Shown one piece after another: positions 11,301 through 26,300 of a stretch of 64,000 bases of DNA. Positions within the stretch are counted from its first letter, which is position 1. Every line of letters begins with the position of its first letter. The stretch covers positions 62,001 through 126,000 of the forward strand of contig JAUCBJ010004839.1 of the NCBI GenBank assembly GCA_032718475.1. Direction: 5' to 3'. A program made the translations under genes and the position numbers. Below the pieces are notes generated by a model that saw nothing but the letters and a program-made list of their open reading frames with translations, ran no database searches and was not told the origin of the DNA. The stretch comes from Nemertoderma westbladi. Lineage: Eukaryota > Xenacoelomorpha > Nemertodermatida > Nemertodermatidae.

Positions 11301-14300
11301 GCTACTTCCTATCTGCTACCCGAGGGTAGGGGTGGGCCCTACTTCCTATCTGCTACCCGAGGGTAGGGGTGGGCGCTACTCCTATCTGCTACCCGAGGGT
11401 AGGGGTGTGCGCTAATTCCTATCTGCTACCCGAGGGTAGGGGTGGGCGCTACTTCCTATCCTAAGTTTTGCTCCAAGAAATTGAACGGGTCCTGTTGGTT
11501 ATAAGTAGGCCGATATATATTGGTTCCCATATCTTGGTTACCATTTGACTTACGTATTTTAGTTACACGTAAGTCTATTTTGTTTTGTTTTATATTTTAT
11601 GAATAACGTGGACTGATTGTTTATTTTATTGGCAGTATGTTCACGTTCCTTGCCGGGGCAGGAGGGTCTATTATCTATATCGTCAGTGCGATCGATTGGG
11701 AACCGTCAATCAACGACATTGCCGATCTCACGCTGCACATAAACACGGTATTCTACACCGTACTTGCTTTGCTATTAATTTTGGTAAGATACTTTAGTAT
11801 TCTTACGGCAGTAACAGTTAGTAATGTATTTGGCGAGCGTTATCAAAGAAAATATATTAGTATTATTACCATAGTATTGGATAGATTTTGGAATCTGTAA
11901 TTTAATTGTTTCAGATAAATTATGATGCGCATTGCGTATTCTTGCTATTCTTCCGGTAAACACTGAATTATATTAAGTAACAACATAGTTAGAAATTCCG
12001 CTCGCTTTGTATTTCAACTGCGCAAAGCTTCCTATTTTACACTATACAAGGCCTACTATCTTCTTCTCTCTTTTGGCAATTTTTGGCCATTCTTGTTTGC
12101 TGTGAATTATGTTTTTTTGTTTTTCCTTACACCTCCAACGAGGTAAGCAATTATATTAATTATAGATTATTATTACATAGCTTAATATAATTGGGATTTT
12201 GATAAACCTACACTAACGCCATTTAATTAATAAGTAGCACAAGAGTACCGGTTACGGGTTAGTAGCGAGTTCCGCTATTGATGGGCAGAGGGCGCAGGAG
12301 AGGCAATGGTAACGGTCGGGGCAGGTGCGGTTAAAAAAGCGGCAAATACAATTAGGTAAAAGTGCGTGGAACTTTTGTGGGTTTGTGCAATTCATTCAAT
12401 AAAAGTGTGTTTTCGTTAACGAGATGTAGCACCATGGTAGATGAAGCAGTAATATGTAGAACTAACAGCCTCTTTATACTGTATATGTCGATTTTATCTT
12501 CTCCAGTTCCTTTAGATTTGTAAGTGTAAGAAAACGAGCGAAAACAGGTAGAGCATATAAAGAAAGCCATTGGAAAGATTTTCATCCTAAAAAGATTTAG
12601 ACCGGCAACAACAGATAATAATTTGAGATTCCTTATAGACCCATTAGTTTCATAAGATTTTTTCTTTTTTCCTTTAATGTGTTCTGAAAAGCAAAGTGAA
12701 GGTGGAGAATAACACCTAAATATTCGTACTTATTGCATACGGTGACGTTTTTCGGTTATAAGTAAAAGTGTCATTAGCTGTTGAGTCTCCTCCCCCTTTT
12801 CGAAATTTCACCACTTTCGTTTTATTCAGATTTACTTCCATACCACTAGATAGACACCATTCGTGGAGAATGTCCAGGCCACTACTTCGTTTCCAGCTCA
12901 GTGGCAGCTTACCGATAGAAATACATGAGTTGTGTTTATAAATAGTCGTGACAACTTCAGATGTTCATTGAAGATTCCATCCAATCCGGATGTTGTTTGA
13001 TGATGTCAATATTGTTCTTTAAGTCGTTTATACTCGCGGTTATCTCATCTTCTGTTAACGGTGCATTTACCATTCCTCCTCCTCGAGTTCAGTTGATGGG
13101 GGGTTCGGTACAAGAAGAATATTGGTGTGGTTATCTTTATGTCGGAGAAGTTTGTGGAAATGAGATTCTAGTATATTGGTATCTATTGGCGCGATTGTGT
13201 GATTTTTACATTTATTTAATAACCGAGTTGTTAAACAGTTCCGCAAGTTCCCTCCTAGTTTATTTCCATCCTAGTTTATTTCCCTCCTAGTTTATTTCCC
13301 TCCTAGTTTATTTCCCTCCTAGTTTATTTCCCTCCTAGTTTATTTCCCTCCTAGTTTATTTTCTGCTTCATTATTGCTTTGTATTTTTTCTGGAGACTCC
13401 AGAACTGAGAGAACTATCCACTGCCGAATTATTCCAACGAGCAATGGCATGTATTACTTGTTGCTTTGTACTTCTGCACTCTTGGTCGTACCACAGTTTA
13501 CCGTGTGGGGTGGGGCGTTGAGTGGAACGCGTTGAGTCTACACGAAGTGGGGACTTCGCGCAGCACGAAGTTGGCAGAGCCTTAGCGAATTGACACTGTT
13601 AGGGGGTAGGTCAATTTATGCAAATAGTCACGTTGGCCCTCTAGCGGCAGACTGGAGAACTGCAGATGGATTCGCCTCCTTTGAAAGTCACAGCTAATGG
13701 TCTAATACATATCTGCCAAGTTTCAGCTTAAACGGATTAAAAGCAAAGAAATGGGAGGGCATTTAATGTTTAGACATGTGGCCCTCTAGCGGGAGACCAT
13801 TGCACTGATGGTGTCTGAAAGTCTCTCAAAAATCTCAACTTTTGCTCATATTGATACCTACAAATTTTCAACTTGGCAGCTTTAAATCCGGCAAAGTTAT
13901 TAGCATGTCAAAATCGTAACGACGACGACGACGACGACGACGACAACGACGACGACGACGACGACGACCGACGACGACGACGACGACGACAACGACGACG
14001 ACGACGACGACAACTATTTGCATAAATTGACCCACCCCCTAACAGTGTCAATTCGCTAAGGCTCCGCCAACTTCGTGGCTCGCCCCACAATGCACTGAGT
14101 TAGTAGATTTGTAGCTGTATCTATGTCGTTATTCGAAAGATATATCTGCACAATGGGAAGGTTTTCTTTCATGTAGATGAAGGACGTTGAGATTTAGTTT
14201 CCTTGATAATCGCGGTATAGGTCTTGGAATAGTTTTCATTTACAATAACATGAAAGTCAATCACAGTTGTCACTGGTTGGACCGAGTCGGTTCCACGAGT

Positions 14301-17300
14301 TCAATAGTCCAACCTACTGTAATCTCCAGCTATAATAATTTGAAGAGTTTGTACCATACTCTTCAGTTTTGTTAGAGCTTCAGATATTTCAATAGTATTT
14401 CATCGAACAGGGTGGGTATCTGGGGGTAAGTAGAAAACAAGAATGAATGTTACCGAGGTTTTCACGATGATATATTTGTCTGTTTGTTTTACATTGGAAG
14501 GGTTTAAATGCTGTTTGCATAAAACCATAAGGCCTCCGATTTGATGCCCTCTGTTGGTTTTGTTGTGGGATGGATAAAAGAGTAATACGAGATAGAGTAA
14601 AAGTGGGATCTGTATACATTGTTTCAGTGAATAATGTGACATCAGCCTTTCCCTAGAGTTGATTTTCTGTGAGGTTGTCTGTTAGCTACCAGAAGCCTTC
14701 TACCTACATTCCATAGCAGTAGTTGTACTTTTGTGCTCCTGTCCGAGTTGGTTATGTTTTCGCTCGGGATTCGCCCTGGTCTCTTTCGGGACGCTGAGGG
14801 ATGCCGGGGCGTCTCGCGTTCTGAGTTAGTGAGTCTGTACCAACTGTACACTCTGTAAGTGTACACTCTGTAATACTTACTATCTGCTGGGAATTATTAG
14901 GCCTACATTGAAAAAACGGCCGCCACCCACTATTTCTAGATTTATTTTCCACTGTAATTTTACATGTGTTTATTCTCCTGACAACAAAAAGAGAAAGAAT
15001 ATGAACTGCAAATATATTTTCCATTTCTGAACAAAATCATGTTAAAATATAATTTATTACAGTAGCACTATCAGCTCAACTCCAATTCAATTAGTTTTCT
15101 ATACTTTACAATAATACAGACATATTTATTTTCGTTCAGTTTATATTACTATTAATTATTGTTGCCTATGGATTAACCTGTATTATTACAGACCACAATT
15201 ACGTTGCTTAGCAACCCAGAGATTCCACTGAGCCAACTAAAATTGCTTCACAAACAAAGGGCGGTTGAATGTCAAGAGGTTGTAAATGGAGACGCTTACC
15301 ACAGGTGAGATATTATCTATCTATTGAATAGTTAGAGAAGTTGAACATGGGCTGTTACCAATGAACTGATCATTACTAAAGATAAGTTTACTTACACTTA
15401 AAAATTTGGAATTATTATACTATTGTGGTCACCATATCTGTATAATTATTTACATCCACATATTAATTTAAATTTTTAATTTAGTAAACACAAACCTATT
15501 ATATTAAAGATTGTTTTCCGAATTTTTCTTACCTAAATTATGGTTACATTCGAGTTTGTTTGGCGTCAATAATATTGTTGCAAATAGGGTATAAGTACCA
15601 CGCCCGCGCCGCGCGAATATAACTCGTAGCTATAGTTGAATCAAGCAGGGCGGACTTTGTTACTTTAAAGTTTAGCTTAATTGCAGTAGCTTATCGTTGA
15701 TTGAGGGTATCCAAACGTCTACTTGATGTATCTGAGTGGAGCTGCTAATTAGTTAGTTCCTTAAAGCCGAAGAATCGATAACAAACTTAGTCGGTTTGCA
15801 CAATATTATTCTCGTTTCGTTCTAAATATAATGTTCGGTCAATAACGATGCGTTTCAGCTTTGAAACCGCCCATTTAGGGTGTTGATTAATTGAGATCGG
15901 GGTAATATGTACTGCATTCTCACATCCGCCATCCCATTTGCTTGCATTTATAAAACATTAAACACAAACATTTAATTTATGCCGGTAAATGCGTCCTTTA
16001 TGTAAACATGTTTCATAATAAGATATGTGTTTTCCTTTAACCATTAGCATTAAATTAAGCTAATAACTATGTAAAAAGTTATTGCGTGGCACGGACATTA
16101 GAAAGCTAATACTTTATGAATTAATTACAGTAGTATAAATTACAATATACACCCCCCCCCCCCCCCCCCCCCCCCCAACACCATGTAAGTGCAGTTCGTT
16201 GCAACTCAAGTTTAGTTACTGATCGAAGCTGTGGTATTTCCACAAGATAATTTTACTTCATCAACGCTGAATAAACGGCCAGGTACTTTTTTTCCTAATT
16301 AATTTGGAAAATAACTATTTATTGTACAATAATATTATTATGGTTGAAATATGAGGCTTAAATTTAATATTCCACGATAATTTTAATTTATAAATATACT
16401 GATATGATGTGCAGAGTGTTCTATTCTATTTATTTGATTGCACCAGGTCTAGCATTGGAGACAACATAGCGACAGAAATAATACTAGAAGAAACGGAAAC
16501 TATGGCTGAAGATTTCAATAAGCGTTGTTATGGTAATGGGGATAAGAGCAATCTCATAAACGACTCGACTGAAAGTCATAACGAGAAAAAGGTATTTCAG
16601 AAGCCGAGAAAAGTCGATCCCAAGGAGAGGATGTTAAGGTTTGTGTTTAGAATAATAGTTGCTCCCAAGGAAAGGTTGCTAAGGAAAGGTTGCTAACGTT
16701 GTTGGTTTTTAATTAATATTAATAATAATAAACAGAAGATATGGATATTATGTGAAACAAATTTTGGAAATTTTCTTTCATTATTCCTCAAAGTTTAAAA
16801 AAAATAAATTCTAAATACGCGATATTGAATTGCGAATGATTCCTGCGAATCTATGTATGATTACTCACTATCCCCCCCCCCCCCCCCCCCACCATTCTCT
16901 CTCCCTCTCTCGAGATGGTTAAATTATCAATTTAGGGAAAGGAGCCGGTTACACTGGCGCGTTATTTTAACCAAAACAATAATCTAAAGTCAATGGAAGA
17001 GGTTACAGCTTTATTTTTTGGAGTTGTCATCGAATTTTTTTATTGCGTTGAAAGTCCCTGTCCCTCCTCCCCTTTGCTGTTTTGAGAAAAAATACGGTAG
17101 AAACATATTTAATATTTATTTACTTAGTGACCAAATAAATATCTTGGCCATTATTTTGTTACTTAGTCGACGAACTTTCAGCTTTCAGTTTACGTGAATA
17201 ATTTTCCATAAGTTTAACAGATCCATTTGAATTAGTTTCTCAATTATTTCCATTCGTATTATTTCCTCAATTACTTCAATTTTGTATTTTATTCGGGTTA

Positions 17301-20300
17301 TAAATATTAAGCATGCCACTCCATTAAAAAATTTAATTTAATCAAAATAATAATTGTTTAATGGATGATGCCAAATTACCTTTACCTGCACGGTGCATTA
17401 GACTCAGACTCTGATGCAGATAAATCGCCATAGTTTATCAGGGTTTTCAACATTTTGACTTTAATTGGTACAATTTATGAATTTCCTGCTATACCAAATA
17501 GGCCTACATTAATATTACATTGCGGTTCGACGATTAATAATTGGACAGTTTAATTATTAAAAGTTACTTCTGTATTATTTGATAAAAGATAAGAATTTAA
17601 TCTCATTTTAATTGGGAGTGTTAGGCTAAGTGAGGCGACCTGTTCTTACAATGTCAAAGACAATTAATCATAAACAGCGTTCTAGGCAGCTATTTATATA
17701 CCGGGATTATATTATAATTATACTATTCTTCAATGTAAGGGGAGTATCTATCAAACCTAGGTACAGTATGTATTCATTTTAGATTCAGTGTGAATCCATC
17801 CTACTTCCTATCTCTAACCCTGTCGTAACAATTTTTTAATCGAAGAATCGTAACCACTGAATTATCATTTATATATATATATTATATTTATATTTATTTA
17901 TATATAATATATGTATTGTCAGTGATAATTTAAATTTGATTTGATATTTATATTGATTTGATATTTATATTTTTTAATGGTATTGTGATTAACCCTCTTT
18001 TATTCTTAAAGTTAATGCCGAGGTAGCCTATTGAGTTTCCGATTTCGGTTTTCGAAATTTTTTTTTTTTCGATTCATCCACAAAATACAGTAATATTTTT
18101 ATATAAAATCAACTTCTGAGTAGTTTGGTATTTTAAATCACTAAATCTCCTAAATGTCGACCGGCCTCTCTCGATGACGTATTTCCTAATTTAACAGCGG
18201 CAGCGCTTTGGAAACAAAACACCGACAACAATCAAATCCTATGTCCCGAGTGAATTAACTGGATAACATTAATGCATTGAAACCTGATAGGAAGTTATGG
18301 AAATCCGCCTAGTTTCTTAAACATTTTCTTTGCTGACAGTTTTATATTGGAGAGTAGCGTTTGTTTTTTTGTTACCCTCGGACAGTACAAATTACCCGCT
18401 TCATCGGATTTCTGCGGGACCTAATTATGAGTAACATCGTCGCTGTAAGCTCATTTACAGGCTGAGTAATTATCGGTTGTACCTTATTGGACCTATTTCA
18501 TACCACCAGGATTAACTCTGGCTGGGAAACACAAGTGTTCACGATAGGGTTGGTGGGTAATAGGATAGGGTTGGATAGGGTCACTGTGTAATAACGTCAA
18601 CTATGTAGCAGCCAATCACAGCCGATTTTCAAAAATTGACTTCCCGGCTTCACTTAATTAAACCCGCCATTTCGACCGTTTCAATTCGTGTTTTTACAAA
18701 AAAACACAACCCGTCACTCGATTCAGTGCATCTTGCTACCCCTTATTCAATTGTTTCTAGCCCAACAATTTTTTCGCGCACCAACCATATTGTAGAGTAT
18801 CTTTAATGATAATGACGACCGCATTTAGTATGTAATGCAAAAGCAGAGCGCGCCCATGACAGTACGTTTAATATGGATTTAGCACCGCTCAAAAACATAA
18901 TTCATAATGATTTATAATAAATAATCGAAATATATGTTATATTACTGTACTAGAGACGAAGAAACATTTTAAGTTGAAAAAAAATGTTTTGCTTTGTTGT
19001 GGCCGCTAATTATCGTTAAAAATGTTTTTTATTTTTTTATTAATATTTGAAAATTTTTCAATTAAATATGGTTCACCCAAAATATATCTTAAACTGTATT
19101 TCTCCTGATTTGCTTTTTGGAATAGTTTATAGTTTTTTGTTAGCATTTTTTACTACTTCGAACCCACACCCCCGACACCTCCGCTCCTAATTAATATATT
19201 AGAGATTTTGTCTCTTTAGACGTACAGCATCATTGCGGAAGGCGAGTACACATCTGCTATCAGCTGAAGCTGCCCCGATGACATTGAAGGAGTACCTGCT
19301 GAGCATTGTGAGGATGCCACAACGGCTAAGGATCGTGTGCTTCACCAACTATCTCTGCTGGATGTCCTTGATGTGTTACGCAATGTACTTCACGGACTTT
19401 GTAGGTTCGTTACATTGAATTGCACCGGTGTGCAATATTTATATCAGACCTCAACTTCATTCGGAATTGCGGATATTTCGAACCCAAAAATAAATTATTT
19501 ATATGGCTGGTATCGTCTGGAAACGAACAGTCCGGGACCGATTAATCCATCTTCTGGGTTTCATCTATCCAAATGTCTATGTAATAGGCCTAATATCGGT
19601 TAAAACCCTTCCACAGTCTCTTTGAAACTAATAATATCATTCAATGGGGTTGGCTTTCTTTCTAAAAGGACCTTTATTCTGGTTTTGAAGTTAAATTCTA
19701 GAATAATAATAATTAACTTCTTCACACCCCTTCCAGGTATTCGTCATTTAATTTTAAACTATCGAATAATTATGTTTTTTTAAACTGGATGCTTTATTTG
19801 CAGGGGAATCAGTATTTGGAGGCAGCCCAACAGCGCCCCCTTACAGCGAGTCGTCGCATCGGTACAGCAAAGGGGTTCGTCTGGCTTGTGTCGGACTAGC
19901 CGTCTGGTTGACTAGCAGTTGTCTCTTTAGTTCTGTCATAACAAAACTCATCATTCGATTTGGTTGGTTTAAATACAATAATTAATCGATTTTTTTTATT
20001 TATAAAGATACTATTCCGAAACTTAAACACAACCATCTGTGATCTTTTACTATGATAACTGAGTATGGATAGCTTTGTAAACCCGTTAGTTTGAAAAATA
20101 TGGCACTTTTTGTGCAGGTCGGTTTTTTCAAAAATTCTATAAATTTGCAGCTTTTATATGTAAAATATCTCATGTTGAAGGATCAGTAAATACTGTACCA
20201 CCTGGGTTTAAGTTCTAGATATACTGTAGATATGTAGGCTTTTTTTCTAAGAAAATATTTTCACAAAATTCTTGTTTTTGAAAACCACATGAATCCCTTC

Positions 20301-23300
20301 TATCAAGCAACAAAATCAGATAAAAAATGTTTTTTTTTAGTTTTTTTTGTAAATTTTCGAAAACTTCACTTCCGTTGTGTGTAATGGTCCCCTTAAACGT
20401 CCAAATTGAAGTTGCGCCGAATCCGAATCGTATATTAATGATCATACATATTAATATATTTTCTCTGTCTATAAAAGGAGGTTTTTCACCAATCCAATGA
20501 AATATAATTATAAAAAAATTTCTTTTAAAAAAAAATCTTTTATGAAAAATAAGTGATCAACGTAATAATTAAATGGTAATTAGACATATAATTGATAAAC
20601 TAATGGTCGTAATAAATATGGTGTTTTTAAATATAAAATCCATTGTAATTTAGCAATTTTGGCCAAAAATATTGATTACTTATTTTTATGGAAAATTGAC
20701 AGAAAGGAGGTGATATTCTCCTTCACCGATATTATTTAAAACGTTTTTTCCCACTATAATTAATTGTAGCAGATAATAGCAGTGACTTTTAAACCCAATA
20801 CTGTAGTTGACTATACATGTTGACTTTATTGCACTAAAACGACCAGTAAGTAAAGTTGTGATATAGTTGTTAACAATGGTAATAAACTCTACTTTTCAAA
20901 CTACTTTTTATTCTCAGAAACGTTAATATACTAATATAAATTAATAGACAAAGGTTTAGCTTCACTGAATATAATTTACTGTTTTGTAAATTTTAGGATC
21001 AAAGAAAATATACATTTCATCCATCCTTATCCATACTGTCGGCATGGTAATCCAAGCTGCTTGTCGCGACTTTTATGTCTGCGTGGTCTTCAGTTCATTC
21101 GTTGGCGCTATTTACACCAGTACATTCGTAATGCCATTTAATTTGGTGGCCTATTACCATGCGTCTGGTGTGGTAAGTGGAGTATAAGAGCAAGTATAGG
21201 TTGTATAGCTAGGCGAGTATGTGTGATAAAAAAAATTTATCATTTGAAAAGTGATCAAATAATATTATAAACCGTTTCAAATAATATTTTATATATTGGG
21301 TTTGTCATTAGTTGGTATTGGGAATAATATCAGTATTATTAATATTGTTACTAAATTATGTTAACTTAATAATAAATAATAATAATTATTTAATTAAGGG
21401 TACCAGAAGTATGTTACCAGAAATCTATTTTATTTAATTTATAAACTGCAGTCCCCCACTGCAGTCCCGCCCCCCAGCTGCACCTCGCCAGTCGAAGTCA
21501 GCTGAATCGGTGCGTCTATCCGCAGCTGTGGCAGAGAAGATCGAGGATTGAGACGTGAAGGGGGCTATTCGTTTGGCCTCTTCCCAGGACACCATTGCGC
21601 CAGAAACCCCAGGCACCTTACAGACCTTAAGGGGGAAAAACCCACCAAGACCCGATGATAGGAGAGACCCACCTCCTGAAATACCTCATTCCGCGAGACC
21701 GTGTACACCTGCTGTCCTCCGAAAGTTGATAGCGTCTTTTCCCTGTGGTAGTGCCGGAGGGCCAGACAGGATGCGGCCCCAGATATTAAAGGACCTGGTC
21801 AGCCCAACCAACGGAGAGGCAGCAGATCGTCTCCTTACTTCTCTTTCACACTTTGTTGACATCACCATTGCTGGTGAAGTTCCTGTTGTCATATGACCAC
21901 TTTTCTTTGGGGCGAATCTCTTTGCCTTTACAAAGACAAGTGGGGGCATCCAGCCCATTGCTGTAGGAGTCGCACTTCGACGCTTGTGTTCGAAGTTCGC
22001 AGGTTGGGTGGTGGCGGATGATCGTGCCAACTCCTATATTTCTGTCCAGCTTGGTATCGGGTGTAAGTTGGGTGCAGAGGCAGCAGCGACTGAGGATAAC
22101 CAGCAGGGGAGGGTGTGGCATAGGCCAAAGTTTGATGCCATCTGTCCTGGCATCCAGTACCCGCCACTGGACCAGTTGTCAATGATGGGTGCCCCCATAG
22201 GAGATTCAGCCATCGCAACTTGCCTGACAACGAAGGTGGGGTACCTCTCCACTCTTGCTAGCCGGCTTCCACTCCTAGACGCCCATCATGGGTATTTCCT
22301 TCTGAAGAACTCATTCGCAATACCACGGCTCATGTACTTTCTTCGGACAGCTCCATGCTTTCGTTTCCCAGAGCAACTCCTGGCCTATGACCGTGTGCTC
22401 CGTAGTGCGGTCCAAGATGTTACCAACTGTCACATAGACGACCCTGCCTGGTCCCAGGTCTGCCTCCCCGCACGGGTGGGTGGTCTTGGATTGAGCTCAT
22501 CAGTGCAGCTCGCACCCTCTGCCTTCTTGGCTTCTGCGGCTGCCTGCTTGGCTCTATCCAACCACATATTCAATTCGGTACTGTACCTTCAATTCAATAT
22601 TCAATCTTAGTATTATTTCTGTGCTTCGTTATTTAATATCACATTTATTTCATGTTAAAATAATATTAAAAATTTTCTAAAAAAAAAACAAAAAAAAAAT
22701 TTTTATAAACTAGCTACTTTTCTAAATTTTAACACAATGATTTGGGACATTTACTATGAAATTTGAGTATGGATAGGTTTGTAATTAATTATCTGCAGGT
22801 CGGATATTATCAAAAATTGTATTCATATTATAGAGGCATTCATGTGTAGAAGCATCAGTGTTATCTACAGGGATGCAGTTCTAGGTCCAAATGTTTAGCA
22901 CAATAATGGGCGAACATATTTTAGCACTCTTCTGTGAGAAAAAATAAAATTACTGTTTCAGAAAAATTTCTGCTTATTTAATATTTTGGAAGTAAATTTT
23001 GGGGATCATATTACGAGACATACCAAATGGCCTTGCAATGAAGGTGGTCCAAGGTCATTAAACTCTTTTTCATTATATTAATAAACCTACAGTCTGGCTA
23101 GAAAATTAAAATATTGAGTTCAACCATCCCCACTGTTCGCGCTTTTACACCTTTAACAGTTTAACCTGCTAATTTATGTGTCTGTTAATACCTGACAGCC
23201 CAATACAGATGAACACAGCCGAAGCCAGTCTAGCGCGGCGTATGACCTACCGGAGGTGGGAGACTGGATTCGAAAGCCCACTTTGAAAAGCTCCTCAATA

Positions 23301-26300
23301 ATGACAGGGTATTGCCTGATAACTTTATAGAAGTAAAGGTGTCTGAGTCTGTACTCCCAGATATTCCCATTGGCGATATCTCCTTTGCAGAAGCGAAGGC
23401 TGCTGCAAAGAGCATTAAGACCAATCGTGCCAGTGGAGTAGATGGTGTTCCCCCTGAGGTCTTTAAAATACCTGAGTGTTTAAATCTCATCTATCTCATC
23501 ATAGTAGACATGTACCGAACAACAAGAGTTCCACAAGAAATGAAAACAAATAAGTTGGTGCCAGTTCCCAAGAAGGGCAACCTAACACTCTATGGTTCTT
23601 TTCGGGGAATCTCATTGATCTCGATTGCTGCAAAGCTATACAATAGAATTCTATTAAATCGCATCAGGGATCCCATTGAGAGACTGCTCCGTGGAAATCA
23701 GAATGGGTTCCGTAAAGGTCGTGGGACCATGGAGCCCATTTTGGCACTTAGAAGGATAATTGAAGAGTTATCAAAAAAAAAGACAGGCACCTGGCTGTTA
23801 TCTTTGTTGACTTCTTCAAGGCCTTTGATTCAGTCTCTCGCTCACGTATGTTCAGCATACTTTTATTATATGGGATTCCTGATGAAATTATTGCAGCAAT
23901 CAGATCAGTATACGATGGTTCGACAACATTTGTGTCTACTGTTGACGGTGACACAGAACCATTTGAAGTGTTATGGGGCGTCCTCCAGGGAGACACACTT
24001 GCACCATTCTTGTTCATAATTGTTGTGGACTATGTTCTACGCATGTCCTTAGATCATCATAATGATGATGGGGTGATGATAACTCCACCTACTGGCTCCA
24101 GAAGTCGAGGAAATCCTGCCAAGTACCTAACTGATCTAGACTTTGCTGATGACTTAGGAGTACTCTCAGAATCATTAGAGGGAGCCCAACGGCTCCTCAG
24201 CTCATTAGAACATGCTGCTTCTAGTGTTGGTCTTTTTATTAACTCCAGAAAGACCAAAATTCTGACAGTTAACTTTGAAAGTCCTCAGCAAGTCTCTGAT
24301 CGGATGAGCATAAGCTCAAAGGATGGTATGCTTGAGCATGTGGACGACTTCTGTTACCTGGGATCATGGATCCGGAAGTCAGGTGAGGACCTCCGAATAC
24401 GTAAGGGAAAGGCATGGGCAGCCTTGAATAGGCTTTCCAGGATTTGGAATTCACCGAGAATTAATCGGAAACTTAAGGTCCGATTATTTAGAGCAGCAGT
24501 AGTTCCAGTACTCCTCTCTACGGGAGTCCATGCTGGGCTCTAACTGCTGAGGACACCAAATCTCTGGATGGCACATTCACAAGAATGCTACGCCGGGTTC
24601 ATTGTGTCAAGTACAATGCACACATCTCCAACCAGACACTATATAACATTGGAGGTGTCTCATTGGTTCCCCCAAGCTTGACACTAGAACAAAATCGCCT
24701 CCGCTTTGCAGGACATTGCTTTCGCCGTGAGGACCAGCCAGTGCATAATCTTGTACTTTGGCAGCCTCATGGAGTGAATAAGCATGGTGGACAGCCCATG
24801 ATTTTCTTGAGACACATCTTAAAGGACACTGGCCTTAAAGATGCGGATGATCTAGCAAATGTCATGGGTGATAGGGAGTTGTGGCGGTGCAATTTTGTTG
24901 ACAAGCGGCACAGCATTCTTAAAAATGCAGCTGTAATGCAGCATGCCGATCCTAGTAGTAGTAGTAGTAGACAGCCCAATACAGATGAACACAGCCGAAG
25001 CCAGTCTAGCGCGGCGTATGACCTACCGGAGGTGGGAGACTGCATTCGATGGCAGAAAGTCGTAGGAACAAGACGTAGGATACCTTGTATTATTTGATCG
25101 AGCTTTACTATATAATCTCCAAAAACTATGTTTATTTTCAGTTAAATACTAACAGTTCCTTTCAGGTGCTGCGCTCTAAATACTACACAGAGATATGACT
25201 TATACTAACTACAATGAGTGGGCATAAGATAACGCAAATGTTTACGTCCTTTAGGGATGTATTTATTGAACTTTCACACGCAAGCACGGACGGACAATAG
25301 TACTGAAACACACTAACTTGCCAACAGTCACCAATTTTACTCGCATATAAGGAGAACTTAACTCACATACGTTGGGGACTATGAAATAGCATGAACTCAT
25401 ACAAACCACTGTTATTTGAACTAGGCAATTGTGAATAGTAAACCCCTCCGCTTACCTCAATAATCAAGAAAACCAAGAGATCTACCGGTTATTCGTAAGT
25501 ATTCTCCAACCATTAACATGAATCCATATGATACAATAACAACAGATTATAACAGCATAAATCAGTATAAAAGTGCGGTGTTGCAGCAATATCAGACACC
25601 AGTATGTGTTGCAGTGAGTAACCAAATGACGGTTAAAATGAATGAAAAGGGAATGTAAACGCTAATAGATTTGCATTCTGTATCTTTCTAGCCACTACAG
25701 GTGTTTCTGGGCAAAAAGGGTCAGGAAGTGAATAAGATAATCACAACTCTACTGCTTGCAAGAATATTCTTGCCTCAAGTATTCTACAAAGCATGAATCA
25801 TATCGAACGCCGTAGAACGTATGGAACATGCAAGAACTCCCAATCAGGGACCAGTTTCCATGCCATCAACCCATAACCAATGGATCCGGTAATTCAGTCT
25901 ATGGGGTGACGTAGGAGGGAAAGTATACTGATTGGACGGTGACTAACAAAGAAGAATGTATACAAAGATAATAATATACAATGGCTAGTGATTTCGTAAT
26001 TTGAGCATCTGGGTTTCTGTGGGAATGTAGGGGAAAGTGTTATACTGAAAATAAACGCTGGAGGGAGTAAGTTTACATCAGTTCATAAAATTACAAATTT
26101 CTTAATAGAGTTTTTCAATGGTTTAGAGTAACCAGCGCATTGTGTAAAATGGGGACATTTTGGCCGCAAAAGCTTTAACACCCACCCCACCCCCACCCCC
26201 CAATCCATATATCTTCAGCAAGTTCTCAGTCCCTCCCCCCCCCCCCCCCTTACCCCTGTTATTAAGTATTGTCGAACTACACTAGCTCTGCTATCTTTTC

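Larger units (their letters stand above)
7212..11490 (-). mobile_element. Minus-strand SINE expanded into a minisatellite and split by a LINE
   Basis: The left edge, GGCTCCCCTCCTGTCGATAG, is the SINE 3' tail read on this strand. The right edge, CCTATCCTAAGTTTTGCTCC, corresponds to the SINE body (TATCCCAAGATTTGCTCC at 39632). Everything between is tandem SINE segment (7236-8010 and 10280-11460) plus the inserted LINE at 8012-10275. The SINE head is missing. The whole lies in SLC45 intron 2 and accounts for most of its 5.3 kb. Confidence 0.8.
12352..14880 (-). mobile_element. Minus-strand LINE in intron 3, degenerate, with nested MITE
   Basis: Read on the minus strand, the order is an apurinic-type endonuclease (about 14880-14190), a post-endonuclease linker with WYDQECR (13500), and RT segments (13100-12600). 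This is the normal order for an EEP-RT LINE. A MITE (13548-14093) splits it between the endonuclease and the linker, and a 16-bp tandem repeat has grown inside it (13249-13365). Stops and frameshifts are frequent. Confidence 0.75.

Noticed and set aside
13908-14090. Arg/Ser-rich ORF
   Set aside because: A product of the (CGA)n microsatellite inside a MITE, also seen in the sibling copy at 37507-37716.
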